Shown here one piece after another: positions 32,501-42,529 of a stretch of DNA of 64,000 nt. Below the pieces are notes generated by a model that was given only the letters and a program-made list of their open reading frames with translations, was not told the origin of the DNA and made no database searches. The DNA comes from Ceratopteris richardii (Eukaryota > Streptophyta > Polypodiopsida > Polypodiales > Pteridaceae). The stretch is from contig CM035437.1 in assembly GCA_020310875.1 (NCBI GenBank), positions 52,467,027 through 52,531,026 of the forward strand. Reading direction: 5' to 3'. A program made the position numbers and the translations under genes. The stretch's first letter is position 1. The number at the start of each line of letters is the position of its first letter.

Positions 32501-33679
32501 GAAGTATATATGGAGCAACCAGAAGGCTTAATGGAATCAATTGGATCAGATTATGTGTGTAAGCTCAAGAGAGCTTTATATGGGTTGAAGCAAGCCCCAA
32601 GAGCTTGGAATTACAGATTGGTCAAGTTCTTGAATGAATGTGGATTTCAAGCATCAAAGGCAGATAGTAGCTTGCTAGTGAAGGCAAGTGAAAATGGATA
32701 CATTTACATGTGCATTTATGTTGATGATATTATTGTTACAGGAACAGATGCTCAAGGAATCAATGAACTCAAGAAGCAAATAGAGAAGGAGTTTAAGATA
32801 AGTGACTTGGGAAACTTATCTTATTTTCTAGGAATGCAGATTGTGTATACTCAACATGGAGTATATGTTTCACAAGAGAGATATTTGAAAAATCTCCTAA
32901 TCAAGTTTAATATGGAAGATTGCAAGACCTCAACCACACCATTGGAGGTAAATCATAAACTAAGCAGGTATGGAGGTGAAGAGTTCAATGATATGAAGAA
33001 ATATCAGAGTTTGGTAGGTAGTCTAATCTATGCTACCTTGACAAGGCCAGATCTATCATATGCAGTAGGTGTGTTGTCACAATTCATGCATTGTCCAAAG
33101 AAGACTCATTGGATTGCAGCCCAAAGGGTACTCAGATATATCAAAGGAACCCTAAGTGAAGGTTTGTATTATGGTTTCACTTCTGACACAAGAATCAAAG
33201 TGTTTAGTGATGCAGATTGGGCAGGTGACTCAGATGATAGAAGGTCTACTCATGGATATCTGTGTTATGTTGGAGATAAGCTAGTGTCTTGGTGTTCAAG
33301 GAAGCAACATACAGTTGCTTTATCATCCACAGAAGCTGAGTATAAGGGAATGGTAGAAGCTGCAAAAGAAGTCATATGGTTGAAGACCTTGATGAAAAGT
33401 TTTGAGACTGATCATAGTACTCCAATAATTTTTGGAGACAATATGAGTTCTTTGTATTTGGCAGCTAACCCTATTTTTCATGCCAGGACTAAGCATATAG
33501 AGATTCAGTATCATTTCTTGAGGGAAAAGGTACTTGATAAAGAGATTGAAGTGATGTACACTTCAACAAAAGAACAGGTGGCAGATATGATGACAAAAAG
33601 TTTGGATGGACCTAAGCTACAGAGATTTAAGGAGATGACAGGAGTAAAGAAGAATGGAATAATCACAATTAGTGATTGA
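29507..33679 (+). CDS. Copia Gag-Pol polyprotein of element G
   Basis: Single polyprotein of 1,390 residues that makes the particle, copies the RNA and integrates the cDNA. Gag spans residues 1 to about 250, beginning with the plant copia signature IDKLDRENYPAWSMRMEAHL. A CCHC knuckle lies at 260-273, followed by Gly/Arg/Asn-rich spacer. Protease has Asp359-Ser-Gly. The integrase zinc module has His492, His497, Cys527 and Cys530, and its core Asp557, Asp620 and Glu656 (D-x62-D-x35-E). RT has YVDD at 1071-1074. RNase H has SDADWAG at 1234-1240 and SSTEAEYKG near 1275. The order integrase before RT is diagnostic of Ty1/copia. The ATG at 29507 is the first in frame with the Gag N-terminus. Termination falls at the polypurine tract. 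The frame is open throughout, of usual length for the superfamily. Confidence 0.97.
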   Translation: MGESLQIDKLDRENYPAWSMRMEAHLMSKDLIAFITGDEEKAEFADPSIPTREELAMLKTWMRKDAQARSIIYMAVNDYLLPHIRGLESATDVWNALEEHFQNTTKSRKSSLWAEFTTFKKKSSQSISDYVARMKDIADSLGAVDEDIEEEKLLRQILTGLRGDEKWKPFILSIELSLDHFTPDLNQLLGHMLTFEQDLKGDNDRSTSQAMYSKDKKKNGKGKQSNDDEGNSNQANFTKGKTNFRGKGRGGKNKDNAKACWICGRTNHLANDCWYNNQNGGTNNQNYSQRSRGGRNQRGNFRGRGGRTSYGRGGGRNFQSQSYNNNYYNYASDQKDDMTLILNATHESMGEDQRVFYIDSGCSNHLSGNLSLMTDMEARVNGHTVQTGDNTKHKVESIGSVKTKSGSTLLSKVLYVPTIPKNLISVGQIVEKGYEVRFTNDGVFVQDPNQGYRNIIAGKKEGRLFTLKVQGNVGHALFTYGSQKVSELDLWHKRLGHFNERAIKEMSKSQVVLGLPNIEGQHMVYKCEACQLGKAHKSSYNKSGYKYTNMLELVHTDVWGPSRDYSINGSRYYVLFVDDATRWITSYVIKDKSEVFKTFKHFHVYAERITGQKLKRLRSDGGGEYFSKEFDDYLWNAGIKREVTCRYSPQQNGVAERRNRTLVEFARAMMKEKNCPNYLWAEAINTATYLVNRLPCKALDGGTPYEAWWGKKPSLDHCKVFGCIAYAYVPSQLRHKLEPKAEKYVFIGYDDRQMGYRLWSPSTKQFLVTKDVTFDEQNTWYTGSTNDFAGVEEIQRKGKAKVKVCEEIVDEVDSRCRVQDHVEEGPRFDPESNEAETSRSAEIRRSTRERKEPIRYSYDTSFLATKDYAYIVKTEEDPTTYEEAKGKQNWEKAMQEEYDALLENETWELVPRPKNQKVIGCKWVYKTKRFADGKVSRYKARLVVKGYAQTYGVDYDETFSPVAKMSTIRTLIAIAACKGWKLSQLDVKNAFLNGYIADEVYMEQPEGLMESIGSDYVCKLKRALYGLKQAPRAWNYRLVKFLNECGFQASKADSSLLVKASENGYIYMCIYVDDIIVTGTDAQGINELKKQIEKEFKISDLGNLSYFLGMQIVYTQHGVYVSQERYLKNLLIKFNMEDCKTSTTPLEVNHKLSRYGGEEFNDMKKYQSLVGSLIYATLTRPDLSYAVGVLSQFMHCPKKTHWIAAQRVLRYIKGTLSEGLYYGFTSDTRIKVFSDADWAGDSDDRRSTHGYLCYVGDKLVSWCSRKQHTVALSSTEAEYKGMVEAAKEVIWLKTLMKSFETDHSTPIIFGDNMSSLYLAANPIFHARTKHIEIQYHFLREKVLDKEIEVMYTSTKEQVADMMTKSLDGPKLQRFKEMTGVKKNGIITISD

Positions 33680-33687
33680 GGGGGAGC
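33678..33687 (+). other. Polypurine tract, copia G
   Basis: GAGGGGGAGC between the end of the ORF and the TG of the 3' LTR; it overlaps the stop codon region. Confidence 0.9.
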
Positions 33688-34711
33688 TGTTGGAGCAAAC
33701 CAATCACAAATTGGTGATTATACAGATCTTGGAGAATGCTTATGGTCAGAATGAAGCAAAGAAAGACACTTGTAAAGTGAAGAAGAATTCAGAATGATGT
33801 CTTGTACACATATGTACATATAAGTGAAGAATTTTGTAAGCTAAGTATAGTTAAACCCTTAGGATGATAAGGAGTAGAGTCATAGACGCGAGATGAGTTT
33901 AAAGTCGTGTATATATAAGATAATTATGACAAGAAATGTATGAGAGAAAGTAAGAGAGTCATTTTGTAGATGACAATTTCCAGGAAGATGTGTAGAGAGT
34001 TTTTTCTCAGAAAATAGCGACGGGTTTTTCTCTGAGTGCTCTCTGTCTGATCATGTGGATCAGAAATCCTTTTGTACACATCTAATTGAGAAGCTAATTG
34101 AGCTATGTCTAGAGTTTCAGAATCTAATTCCTCTCCTACTGTGAGAATGATCATTAGGAACATTCATATGTAGAATGTGAGAACTGAAGTCTGAAAGTAG
34201 CGCACTTTTCCGTCTCAGTATTTTGATCAGATCTGAGTGTATACTGTAAAGTTTTTGATGAGTGAGCACTTAAAATTTAAGTTAGAAGATAAGGAAGCTA
34301 TGGCTAAAAGCATTTAGCAAAACGGGCTTCAGATTGGGAGAAATCAAGTTAAGAAGTTGGCTATGTCGAAGGCGCAACTTCTGAGAGACATTTTCTGACA
34401 TGTAATTGATCTTAATGATCAAATTAAACTTTTGGTGATTAGTTTTGAGAACTAATGACTAGTATGATTGCGCAAAGGTATTTCTAATACTTGTGCATCA
34501 TTTACTTGAAGAAATTTGAAGATTTATGCAGGTAAAGAAGTTGATATCTGAAGCAGACTTTCTGAAGTTAACACTTCTTCACTCAGAGAAGTGTTGCTTG
34601 AAGTTTTGGTAAAGAAGAACATTGTTTGTGTAAAGTTTGGTTTATAACTGACATAGAAGTGTTCTTAAGTCAGTATAGATCAAACCTTTGGAGATTAAGA
34701 GGTCTCCAACA
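33688..34711 (+). repeat. 3' LTR of copia G (1024 bp)
   Basis: Same length as the 5' LTR and differing at about two positions by eye. It ends CTCCAACA at 34711 and is followed by TSD TTAAC (34712-34716). Confidence 0.97.
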
Positions 34712-34716
34712 TTAAC

Positions 34717-36000
34717 TGCATATACCATGCCTAATCCTTCTCGTTCGGTGGTTGTATAGTTCCGTTCAGCAGCATTCAATTGTCTACTGGCATAGGCAAT
34801 AGGGAGATCCATATTACCTTCACCCGTAGGTTGTGCAAGTACACATCCAATAGCATAATTGGATGCATCAACATGAACGTGGAAAGGCTTATTCCAATCT
34901 GGTGTGGTCAAGATTGGTGTTGAACATAATCTTTGTTTAAGCTCCTGGAAGGAATTCTCACATTCATCAGTCCACTCAAAGTTAGTTAGAAGTCCGTACA
35001 TGGGCTTTGCAATGACAGCATACTTGTGGATGAACCGACGGTAGTAACCACAATGTCCCATGAAAGCCTGTACTTCCTTGACGTTCTTTGGCCTAGGTAA
35101 TTCGGCTATAGCTCTTACTTTCTCTTCATCCGTAGCTATGCCATTCTTTGACACTATGTGCCCTAGAATTTTGCCTTGCCTGACCATGAAAACACACTTT
35201 TCTGGGTTCAGGCAGACTTGATACTCTCTACACTTGTCAAAGATTTGCCTGAGTTCAGGTATATGTGTTTGTCTAATGTTGGAATGAGCACATAGATCAT
35301 CAACATAGACTTCCAAATTCTTTCTTAGGAACTCTTTAAACACATGGCACATCAATCTCTGGAAGGTTGCGGGAGCATTGGTAAGCCCGAATGGCATTAC
35401 TCTAAAGGCGAATATGCCCCACTCTGTGGCAAAGGCCGTTTTATGTTGATCTTCTGGTGCAATGGCCACTTGATTGTAGCCAGAAAACCCATCTAGGAAG
35501 CTGTACACTTCCTTATCGGCTACCCTTTCTAATAAATGCTCGGTGATAGGAAGCGGATAACTATCCCTGATAGTGGCTGCGTTAACCTTCTTCAAGTTAA
35601 TGCATACACGTAATTTACCATTCTTTTTGGGCACCACTACAATGGGGGATACCCATTTAGTGTGCTCAATTTCATAGATAAATCCAGCTTCAACCAAGCG
35701 GTCTATCTCTTCTTTGATCTTGGCAGCATAGTTGTCATTGTATGTGTATGGCTTTTGTTTTGAGGGTCTGGCCTCTGTAGTCATGAGAATCGTATGTGAG
35801 CATATGTCCGGGTCCACTCCTTTCAAATCCTTGTAACTCCAAGCGAATACATCTCTGTATTCTCTTAGCAAGGTTATTAGCTCTTGTTCTTCCTCTTCTG
35901 TCAGGTCATGGCCTATGTACGTGCATCTCTCTTCCCCTTCTTCTATGGCTACCACTATTTTCTTGGTGGTTTCTTTGTTATCATAGGCCTCTCCCGATTG
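34717..36000 (-). pseudogene. Reverse transcriptase and first part of RNase H, copy B
   Basis: Minus strand. AGFIYEIEHT near 35690, LDGFSGYNQ near 35490, MPFGLTNAPATFQ near 35390, YVDD at 35307-35296 and GHCGYYRRFIHKY near 35040. RNase H starts with HVHVDASNYAIG near 34870 and is interrupted at 34717 by copia G. The sequence is nearly the same as copies A and D. It belongs to a broken element. Confidence 0.94.
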
Positions 36001-37100
36001 CGCCTCTCGTTTAGGCATTCTAATCATGACTCTCCTGTCGTCTATCTCATACTTCTTAAAATTTTCTGGGACCTCAAACAAAGATTCTTCCTCTTCTGGT
36101 GTGACTTCTTTCTTCTTCCTTTTCTTTCCTTCTTCCTTAGGGGTTACATGTGTGGCTAGCCTTACATCGTTTGTAAGCTCTCCGTGCCTCTGGGGTTGAA
36201 ATTCCACTTCATAGAAGTATTTCTCATCTGATGCAAAAGGTGGGTCCATAATAATTGACTCTAGATCGGAGTCACTCGCATCCTCAAATGCATCAGGGCT
36301 AGGTTCGCACTCTTCTAGAACTGCCTCTCCCATGATGTGTTCTATGGAGAAGACTGAAATGTCATAGCCATCCTCATCACAGTGGGGTGTCCATTGTTCT
36401 TCATTGATGGCTACATCCATTGTTGCTAGAATTTCTGCCCAGCCGTGAGGTTCAAATTCTTCGTCTGGAAAAACTACCGGTGCATAGGCTGGGTCTTGGA
36501 TTGATCTATGGGTTTCTTTTGCACCTACCTCCCTGGCTTTTTCTCTCTTCTCTTCTTCTACTGCTACCTTACACATCCATAAGTGAGTGTCGTCATGCAT
36601 CCAGGAGGATCCTGATCCTAGGGAATGCACCGATTCCATATCATCTTTGGCTCTATGGATGGGGTTCCATTGGATAGGAGGGACATCTCTATGAGAGTAA
36701 TCCTTGAGATTGACTTTGGTTGTAACACCTAATTGCTGCAAATACAAGGAATTGGTTCCCCAATCCTGTACCACTTGCAACTTCCGCATAAATGGTCTTC
36801 CCAAAATCATCTCATAGGCTTGATTTTTGCTAAAGTCACAAATAGCAAATGTGTGCTCAAACTCTACACCACAAGTAGTGAGAGTTATCCCCTCTAGTAG
36901 TCCTAAGGGTCTTTCTATGTGCCCATCAGCCATCTGCAATTTCATTCTCGTTGGCCTGAGAGCTGGCTTGCCCCATCGTTTCCATAAGGAGGTGGTAACA
37001 ATTGCACCTCCTGCACCTGAGTCCAAAATGGCCTTGGTTGTGTATCCCTGATGAGTGATGGGGAGATATGTGTTTCCCTCTTCACCCTCACTCATGTCTC
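36000..37100 (-). pseudogene. First retropepsin and acidic linker, copy B
   Basis: AILDSGAG has its Asp codon at 37023-37021, then MKLQMADGHIERPLGLLEG and ILGRPFMRKLQVV near 36780. A Glu/Asp-rich linker of about 250 residues to the RT follows (FEPHGWAEILATMDVAINEE near 36440; TPEEEESLFEVPENFKKYEI near 36070). This linker block is what remains recognisable of the very decayed copy E. Confidence 0.92.
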
Positions 37101-37109
37101 CTATCTTGT

Positions 37110-40100
37110 CTAAGGGTATTTCTGGCACCGTTCTCTAGGATCCTACCTGGGAACGAGGTTTTGCTATCTCAGGCACTTGATTGGCTACATGTTTCCACAC
37201 TTCTGGTCTAACCTTAAGCAGCTCTTCTAAGGTGAGGTTGCACTGCACTTTAGTGTTTTTCACTACCTCTGTATTCCTAGGTATGACTGAATCTTCATTT
37301 CGTACCATGACCGTGGGTGCTCTCATACAAGTGGACTTTGCTTCCCATGGGCCTGTGAAATGGGGTAGTTCCTGTAAAGAATTAGACTCGAAGTCTAATC
37401 TTTCTTGAGATTGGGCACTCTCCTGCTCTCCATAAATGGAAGGAAGGTCTTGTGGGAATTGATCGTGTGTGTCATCCACAAGTTCAATGGGAGGAGGAAC
37501 TTCACTCTCTTTAGCCCATTTCTCTTCTTGAATCTCTCGCAAGAATTCTGGTGTGTATTGATTCATAGAAGAAGATGTGTCTGGTTCAGTGGAGTTAGGC
37601 ACATAAGCTTCCTTGGGAGGAATGCTTATTCTATCGCTTGCCCTCTCCTTAGCCTGGGTGGTGGCTCCTTTTCCAGCCTTTGCAAGTAACCCCTCCAATG
37701 TATCCAATAGACCATCAAAGTGCAATGGTGTTCTGATGGGGTTAGAGTCATTGAACAAACGACTGGCTTCAAACATGGCTTGCGCCAATTCGACCATTTT
37801 AGCACAAAGCTTTGTTCGCTCTATCTCTAGATCGGCCCTAGGGTAACATTTCTCAAGATCTGTTACATTGGGTCCTTCTTGAATTTTGGCCTAATATGCT
37901 TTAAGCATCATGTCTAGATCTTTAGGAGTGGGATTGGCTAAGACTGATCCTACTCGGGGTGGTGGTTGGGTTACGTGTGGTGGATTGGTGGGTGGAGGAA
38001 TGGAGGGTGAAGGGGATGGTAGTGGCGGGGATGTGTGAGAGTGCGTTTGAGATGTGATTTCTATGATTTTGGCTTTAGTTTCTCGTAGGCTTTCCTCAAG
38101 TTCGCTCATCTTTCTTGCCCATTGCCTTTTCATACGTTCACGACTATCTCTCCAAGCTCTTGTCCTCTTCTTATTCTGGCTCTCAGTCTCACTAACCTCC
38201 GCATTCTTTTCCTGGCCTGAGTCTTGGTGTTGCTTAAGTGTCTGGGCTCTCGTGATGACTTGTACTGGGGCTGTGGAAGTCACACTTCCTGTGGAGTCTA
38301 CCACTAAGCCAATCACATTGATAGGAGTGATTTTTGGCATATTATTAGGATTCTTTGGGCAGTCTTGTAAGAGATGCTCCTTTCCACACTCCTGGCAATA
38401 GCCCTGGATTGTCACTGACTGGGGTTGTGTAGGTGGAGGCAAGGGACAATCACGAATGAGATGATCTCCCTGACATCTATAGCATGGCCCTCTAGGAAAT
38501 GGAGGTCTTACCTGCCTAGGTTGAGGTCTAGGGTTGGGGTTCGCGTACATGACATTCGCATACTCTGTTTCCCAAATAGGTTCACTCAGTTCCTCACTGT
38601 AGTAAGACTCACCATGTTCAGGAGACTGCATGTAGTAAGCCTGGGGGCTATCAACATGTGTAGAATCAAAGCTATGGTCACTGGGATCACTTTCTGAGAT
38701 TAATGGTGTTACTGGGACTATCGCTCTATTCAGGTTTTCTTCTACAGCAACATACTTGACCGGAATCACATTAGTAGGAGCAGGTGGTTGCTGTGCTAGC
38801 ACTGGCTGGGGTCTCAGTTGGGCCTGATATTGCGGTTGGTAATTTTGCTGAGGCCTAATATATTGTTGTGGTGAATATTGACTCTGGTATCTGCCTTGTT
38901 GAGGGTAAGGCTGAGGGTAGGTTTGCCTAACCGCTTGCTTATTGTATGGGCAGTCCTGTGCTGAGTGATTTGTGTACCTTCGCTCTATGGTGCAATATTG
39001 GCTGCTAGGATTCACTTGGGGTTGAGCCGTGATGGGACATGTGTTTGCCATATGGTCACCACCGCAAGTATAGCACCTCTTTACTGGGGCAAATCTAGGA
39101 ATTTGTTTACTAGAGACACCTAGTTTTTGAGCTACTTTTTTCGCAAGTTCCTCAATTGATGTGGATTGTGAGGAAGAGAGGCTAGAGGTACTATCTGAAT
39201 CTTTGTAGATTTTGGAAAGCTCTAACTCCTCCCCTAGGTTATCCTCAATATCGATACACATGCGTACACATTCTTCTATAGTCCGGGGGTCCTTCAAGTA
39301 CACATGATCTCAATTTGTTACTTAGCAATCCATCCAAGAATAAAGCCACTTGTTTAGCAGCCGTGGGTAACTCAGGACCAGGACATCGCTCAAGATATTG
39401 CCTAAATCTTCTTCCTGCAAGTCTCACAGTCTCTTGCGGGGTCTGCTTGAAGCTGTATATCAATGAGGAAGTATTATGCCTTATGCCAGTTTTAGAGAAT
39501 TCAATAATGAATGCCTCTAGAAGTTGATCTATGCTCCTGAACTGCCTCTCGTTTAGTGGCTGAAACCATGTCAGGGCGGTGTTCCTAAGGGTTAAACCAA
39601 AGGCATTGTACTGCGTGAACAGGTGTTCAATTTGTTCAGCCCTCAAGATTTGCTTAAACTCGGCTACATGATCGTAGGGGTCTCTAGTGCCATCGAAGTA
39701 GTTTTTCATGGACTTAACTAGCTGGGTCGGTCTCAAGGTCCTCGTGTGCTCTCTCGGTCTTGGCAAAGGGAAATCATCGGCATTTCTTCAGTTCCCTTGG
39801 GCTCTATATCCCTCTGGTTTCCCTCTATTCGTTTCCGTTCTCGTTCTTTCTCTTCCCCAAGAGTTGGCAAAGCTTACCTCAGGTCTCTCTCTACTCCTTT
39901 CTCTTTGAGTCCCATGAGCTTGAGATGTTCCAGCTCCTTGGCGACCAAAGGACACATTCGATCTTGGTTGGGGGAAAATAAATTCTCCTTTCCAAGTGTA
40001 AGCATGCCTATCATTTTCTGTAACCCCAAAGATCCTCTCTGAAGAGTGATCTAAGTAGGTCACTCTTCCTGGAATATCAGGATCTTTGAACTCATATATC

Positions 40101-40744
40101 ATGATTGTTCCCACCTCACTCGGCTGACTAGGTCTATATCTCCAAAAGGCTTCATCCGTCTCTTGGTTCAAGAGGAGATCTATGCTCTTATTATCTTGGG
40201 GAATCCACTCTGGTGTGATAATCCTCGTGAGAACAGATTTGCCTCGGGGGGTTCTAGGTTCTTCGCCCATGTTTCCTTGCTCTAGGTCACCTAAATCCGT
40301 TTCCGGGACCACATTCCCAAATTCATCTGTCCTTTCGGGATGACTGGTGACTACATATATTGTCCCTTCCTTGTCCAAGTATGCTCCATTTTCAAACTTG
40401 ATAGCTGCGCGCTCTAGTCCAATGGATTGGTCAGGGTTTTTAATCTGGACCACAGATCTTCCTAGTCCGTCCTCATAGATGCTAGCACCTAATCGGTTGG
40501 TCCTAAGGTACTCGAGTTGCATCTTGTAAGGGCCTTCCACCCTATGTAAATATGGCACCCCAGAACTCCCTGTAGGTCTCTCCATACCGTGGGACATCTC
40601 AGACTCGCTAGTCTCAGAACTAGGGTAATACAAATGATGGCTCAACTGCTGGGCCCAAGACCTAGCAGTATGATTGACACTAGCCTCTGAAGATCTAAGA
40701 CTTTGTCTGTCTCTCCGTAGGTGTCTACCTGACCTAAGGTTCAT
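37110..40744 (-). pseudogene. Gag with three Cx2Cx3Hx4C knuckles and coiled-coil linker, copy B
   Basis: The start codon is at 40744 (MNLRSGRHLRRDRQSLRSSE), shared with copy D at 49751. A family-specific N-terminal region of about 290 residues is followed by the capsid-like Retrotrans_gag domain (about 39310-39740, YFDGTRDPYDHVAEF). Knuckles are CYTCGGDHMANTC (near 39055), CYRCQGDHLIRDC (near 38465) and CQECGKEHLLQDC (near 38380). All three have three residues between the second Cys and the His, where most retroelement knuckles have four. A basic helical stretch, a Pro-rich segment (near 37990) and a linker precede the protease. It is broken. Confidence 0.9.
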
Positions 40745-41896
40745 ATGCCCTTTGTACGTTGCTGATTCTTTGGTACCAGACACTTGTTCCTTTTAAGTTC
40801 CTTTGGATGTGTTTTCTTGTTTTTAATTAAGCATCGTGAGGAGCACTTTAGTGTGTCGTACTTGATGTTCTGTGTTTGCTTAGTTTAAGTTCTTTTGCTT
40901 TAAGTTGTCCCTTGATTGCAATTTAGCCTATCCTTGCACTTGAGAATTTAAAGGCTCTTCAAACTTGAGTGTTCCTATCGTACCCCTAGTCAATCAGAAC
41001 AACTACTCGCACTTAACCTATGCTAAGAATAGACTGAGGGGGTTAAGTGATGTTCCAACCTCAAGTCGCTCCTCCTGGCGATGCTAGTCTACCCAGGAAG
41101 CACGTTCCCAAGCTTGTTCGCCCTGGCAATTACTTTGCTTCCTCCAAGAGCTCTCGATGATCTTGTAAGAATCCCACGTTTAGCTTCGGTCTGTCGCGAT
41201 AGACTGGATCTGTCGTGGAATTTGGTCTGTCGCGATAAACAGGTGTCTGTCGCGATAGACGGGGTCTATCGTGGGTCTCTGTCTGTCGCGATAGACGGGT
41301 GTTTGTCGCGATAGAGGGTGTCTGTCGCGATAGAGTGGTCTGTCGCGATAGACGGTGTCTGTCGCGATAGAGTGGTCTGTCGCGATAGACGGTGTCTGTC
41401 ACGATAGACTGAAAAAACGCAAATTTTTGAGAAACTTCTAGTGATTTGGAGTGCTCTAATGGTGTAGGTTACCGTGCCAAACACACATTCACAAAATATT
41501 AAGTTATTCTGTCTGTCGGGACAGACAGAGGTCGTCGTCCCGGGACCTGTGCAGAGTCTGTCGTACCTGCACACATTGCTGGAGAAGGTGGTACAGCTAG
41601 TTCCTGCAACAAAAGCTCAAAAACACACCAAAAACAGATAGCATGCAAGCTCTCTCTCGCTCTCTCTCACAATGAAATGAGGGAAATGAGGTGGGGAGTG
41701 TAATATGACCAAAAAACTGAAATTTTTTGTGGAGATGGAGATGGAGGTGGGATGTGGTGGGGATGATGATGGTGATGATGGTGATGCGAAAGTAAGGACA
41801 AAATGAATAAAAATAAAGAAAAGGAAGGATATTACCTATAACTCCAATGTCTCAACTCGACGTCTTACCATCACACGCTCGTCCTCGAAGCTCTCT
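40745..41896 (-). other. Leader of copy B between PBS and gag
   Basis: Untranslated leader of about 1.15 kb on the minus strand. It has simple GATGGT and CTCTCT tracts (about 41640-41790), then a near-palindrome array (41189-41410) with a related inverted unit at 41505-41565, then a spacer of about 400 bp to the gag ATG. No long ORF without repeat origin is visible. It probably contains the packaging signal and the splice donor, neither of which I can place. Confidence 0.75.
41189..41410 (-). repeat. Near-palindrome array in the leader, copy B
   Basis: About nine exact and two or three variant occurrences of a unit that reads GTCTATCGCGACAGAC on the minus strand, spaced by 4-20 bp. The centre TCGCGA is a perfect palindrome and the arms GTC...GAC pair with each other. 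The same core, generalised as GTCWATCGCGAYNGAC, forms the array in the leader of copy D (48279-48885). Flanking spacer bases differ between the copies. Open stretches through it, rich in Arg-Asp-Arg, are by-products of the repeat. Confidence 0.9.
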
Positions 41897-41913
41897 CCCC
41901 GGCAACGGCGCCA
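41897..41913 (-). other. PBS for tRNA-Asp, copy B
   Basis: On the minus strand TGGCGCCGTTGCCGGGG, complementary to the 3' end of plant tRNA-Asp (CCCCGGCAACGGCGCCA). It lies 7 bases after the LTR. This primer is typical of Athila-type plant gypsy elements. Confidence 0.92.
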
Positions 41914-41920
41914 AATTTGG

Positions 41921-42529
41921 TGTCACTCTAGCACAATGGTGAGTACCAACGTGAGAAGATTCACCTCATAATTGTCAATCCGTGGAGATGTGAGGACTAG
42001 TATGAAGACTATGAGCAAGTGAAGGCACAAGTGTGTGAGTGAGAAGCACACAAGCATGCACATACATACACACACACGCGCACACAAGGCAAGAACAAGG
42101 AGAGGAACAATGGAGTTTTTGCATTAGTCAAAAAGTCTCTTACATAAGCTCAGTTCACAAACAATCTCCCCTCAAAAATGAGCTCTCTAGCTCTTTTTAT
42201 AGTTTTCTCACTAGCTTTGGCCTTGTCCAGACCTAGTGTCCGGCCTAGTTAAAAATTAGGTTCTAGAGCCTATTTGAGGGCTCAAACGAAGTCTAAAAAT
42301 TATGAAAATTGATATGTAGCTAATTCTAATACTCCTCAAGCTCGAGGACTCCTCGGCTTGAACAAAATGGAGTCTATTCTACCAAAAACGGAATTTACAA
42401 TGTGTGTAGTGATTAAAATCACTTGAGTTGTGAATGGTCCTTGGAAAAAAATGATTAGGCCTTGTTGCCGTATTGTGCATGACTGCTCCGTTGTGCTAGT
42501 ATGCTCTTCATCTGACTTGTGTGCCAACA
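41921..42529 (-). repeat. 5' LTR of copy B (609 bp)
   Basis: Minus strand TGTTGGCAC...GAGTGACA. TATAAA at 42201-42196 (minus). It pairs with 19904-20514 and is followed on the plus strand by TSD CAGAT at 42530-42534. Confidence 0.95.

Larger units (their letters stand above)
28253..34711 (+). mobile_element. Copia element G, looks whole and young
   Basis: Ty1/copia element of 6,459 bp: LTR 28253-29276, PBS 29278-29289, one continuous 1,390-codon ORF, polypurine tract and LTR 33688-34711. TSD TTAAC on both sides. The two 1,024-bp LTRs show only about two differences by eye, so insertion was recent relative to everything else here. LTRs have the perfect terminal inverted repeat TGTTGGAG/CTCCAACA. 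It sits in the RNase H of gypsy copy B, in the opposite orientation. Confidence 0.98.
19904..42529 (-). mobile_element. Gypsy copy B, both LTRs present, carrying nested copia G
   Basis: Minus-strand Ty3/gypsy element of about 16.2 kb, not counting the nested copia. From its 5' end: LTR 41921-42529, PBS for tRNA-Asp, leader with near-palindrome array, gag, protease, RT, RNase H (split by G), doubled-HHCC integrase, second retropepsin-like domain, W-x-P-K tail, aORF, polypurine tract and LTR 19904-20514. It is flanked by TSD CAGAT. Its LTRs differ by roughly 1% by eye, so it is fairly young, but it is broken in several places besides the nested insertion. It inserted into copy C just before the aORF. 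Confidence 0.97.

Noticed and set aside
41130-41574. Open stretches rich in Tyr/Ser-Arg-Asp-Arg across the copy B leader array
   Set aside because: They arise from translating the tandem near-palindrome; composition follows the repeat, and similar stretches appear in several frames and on both strands in copy D (48545-48888).
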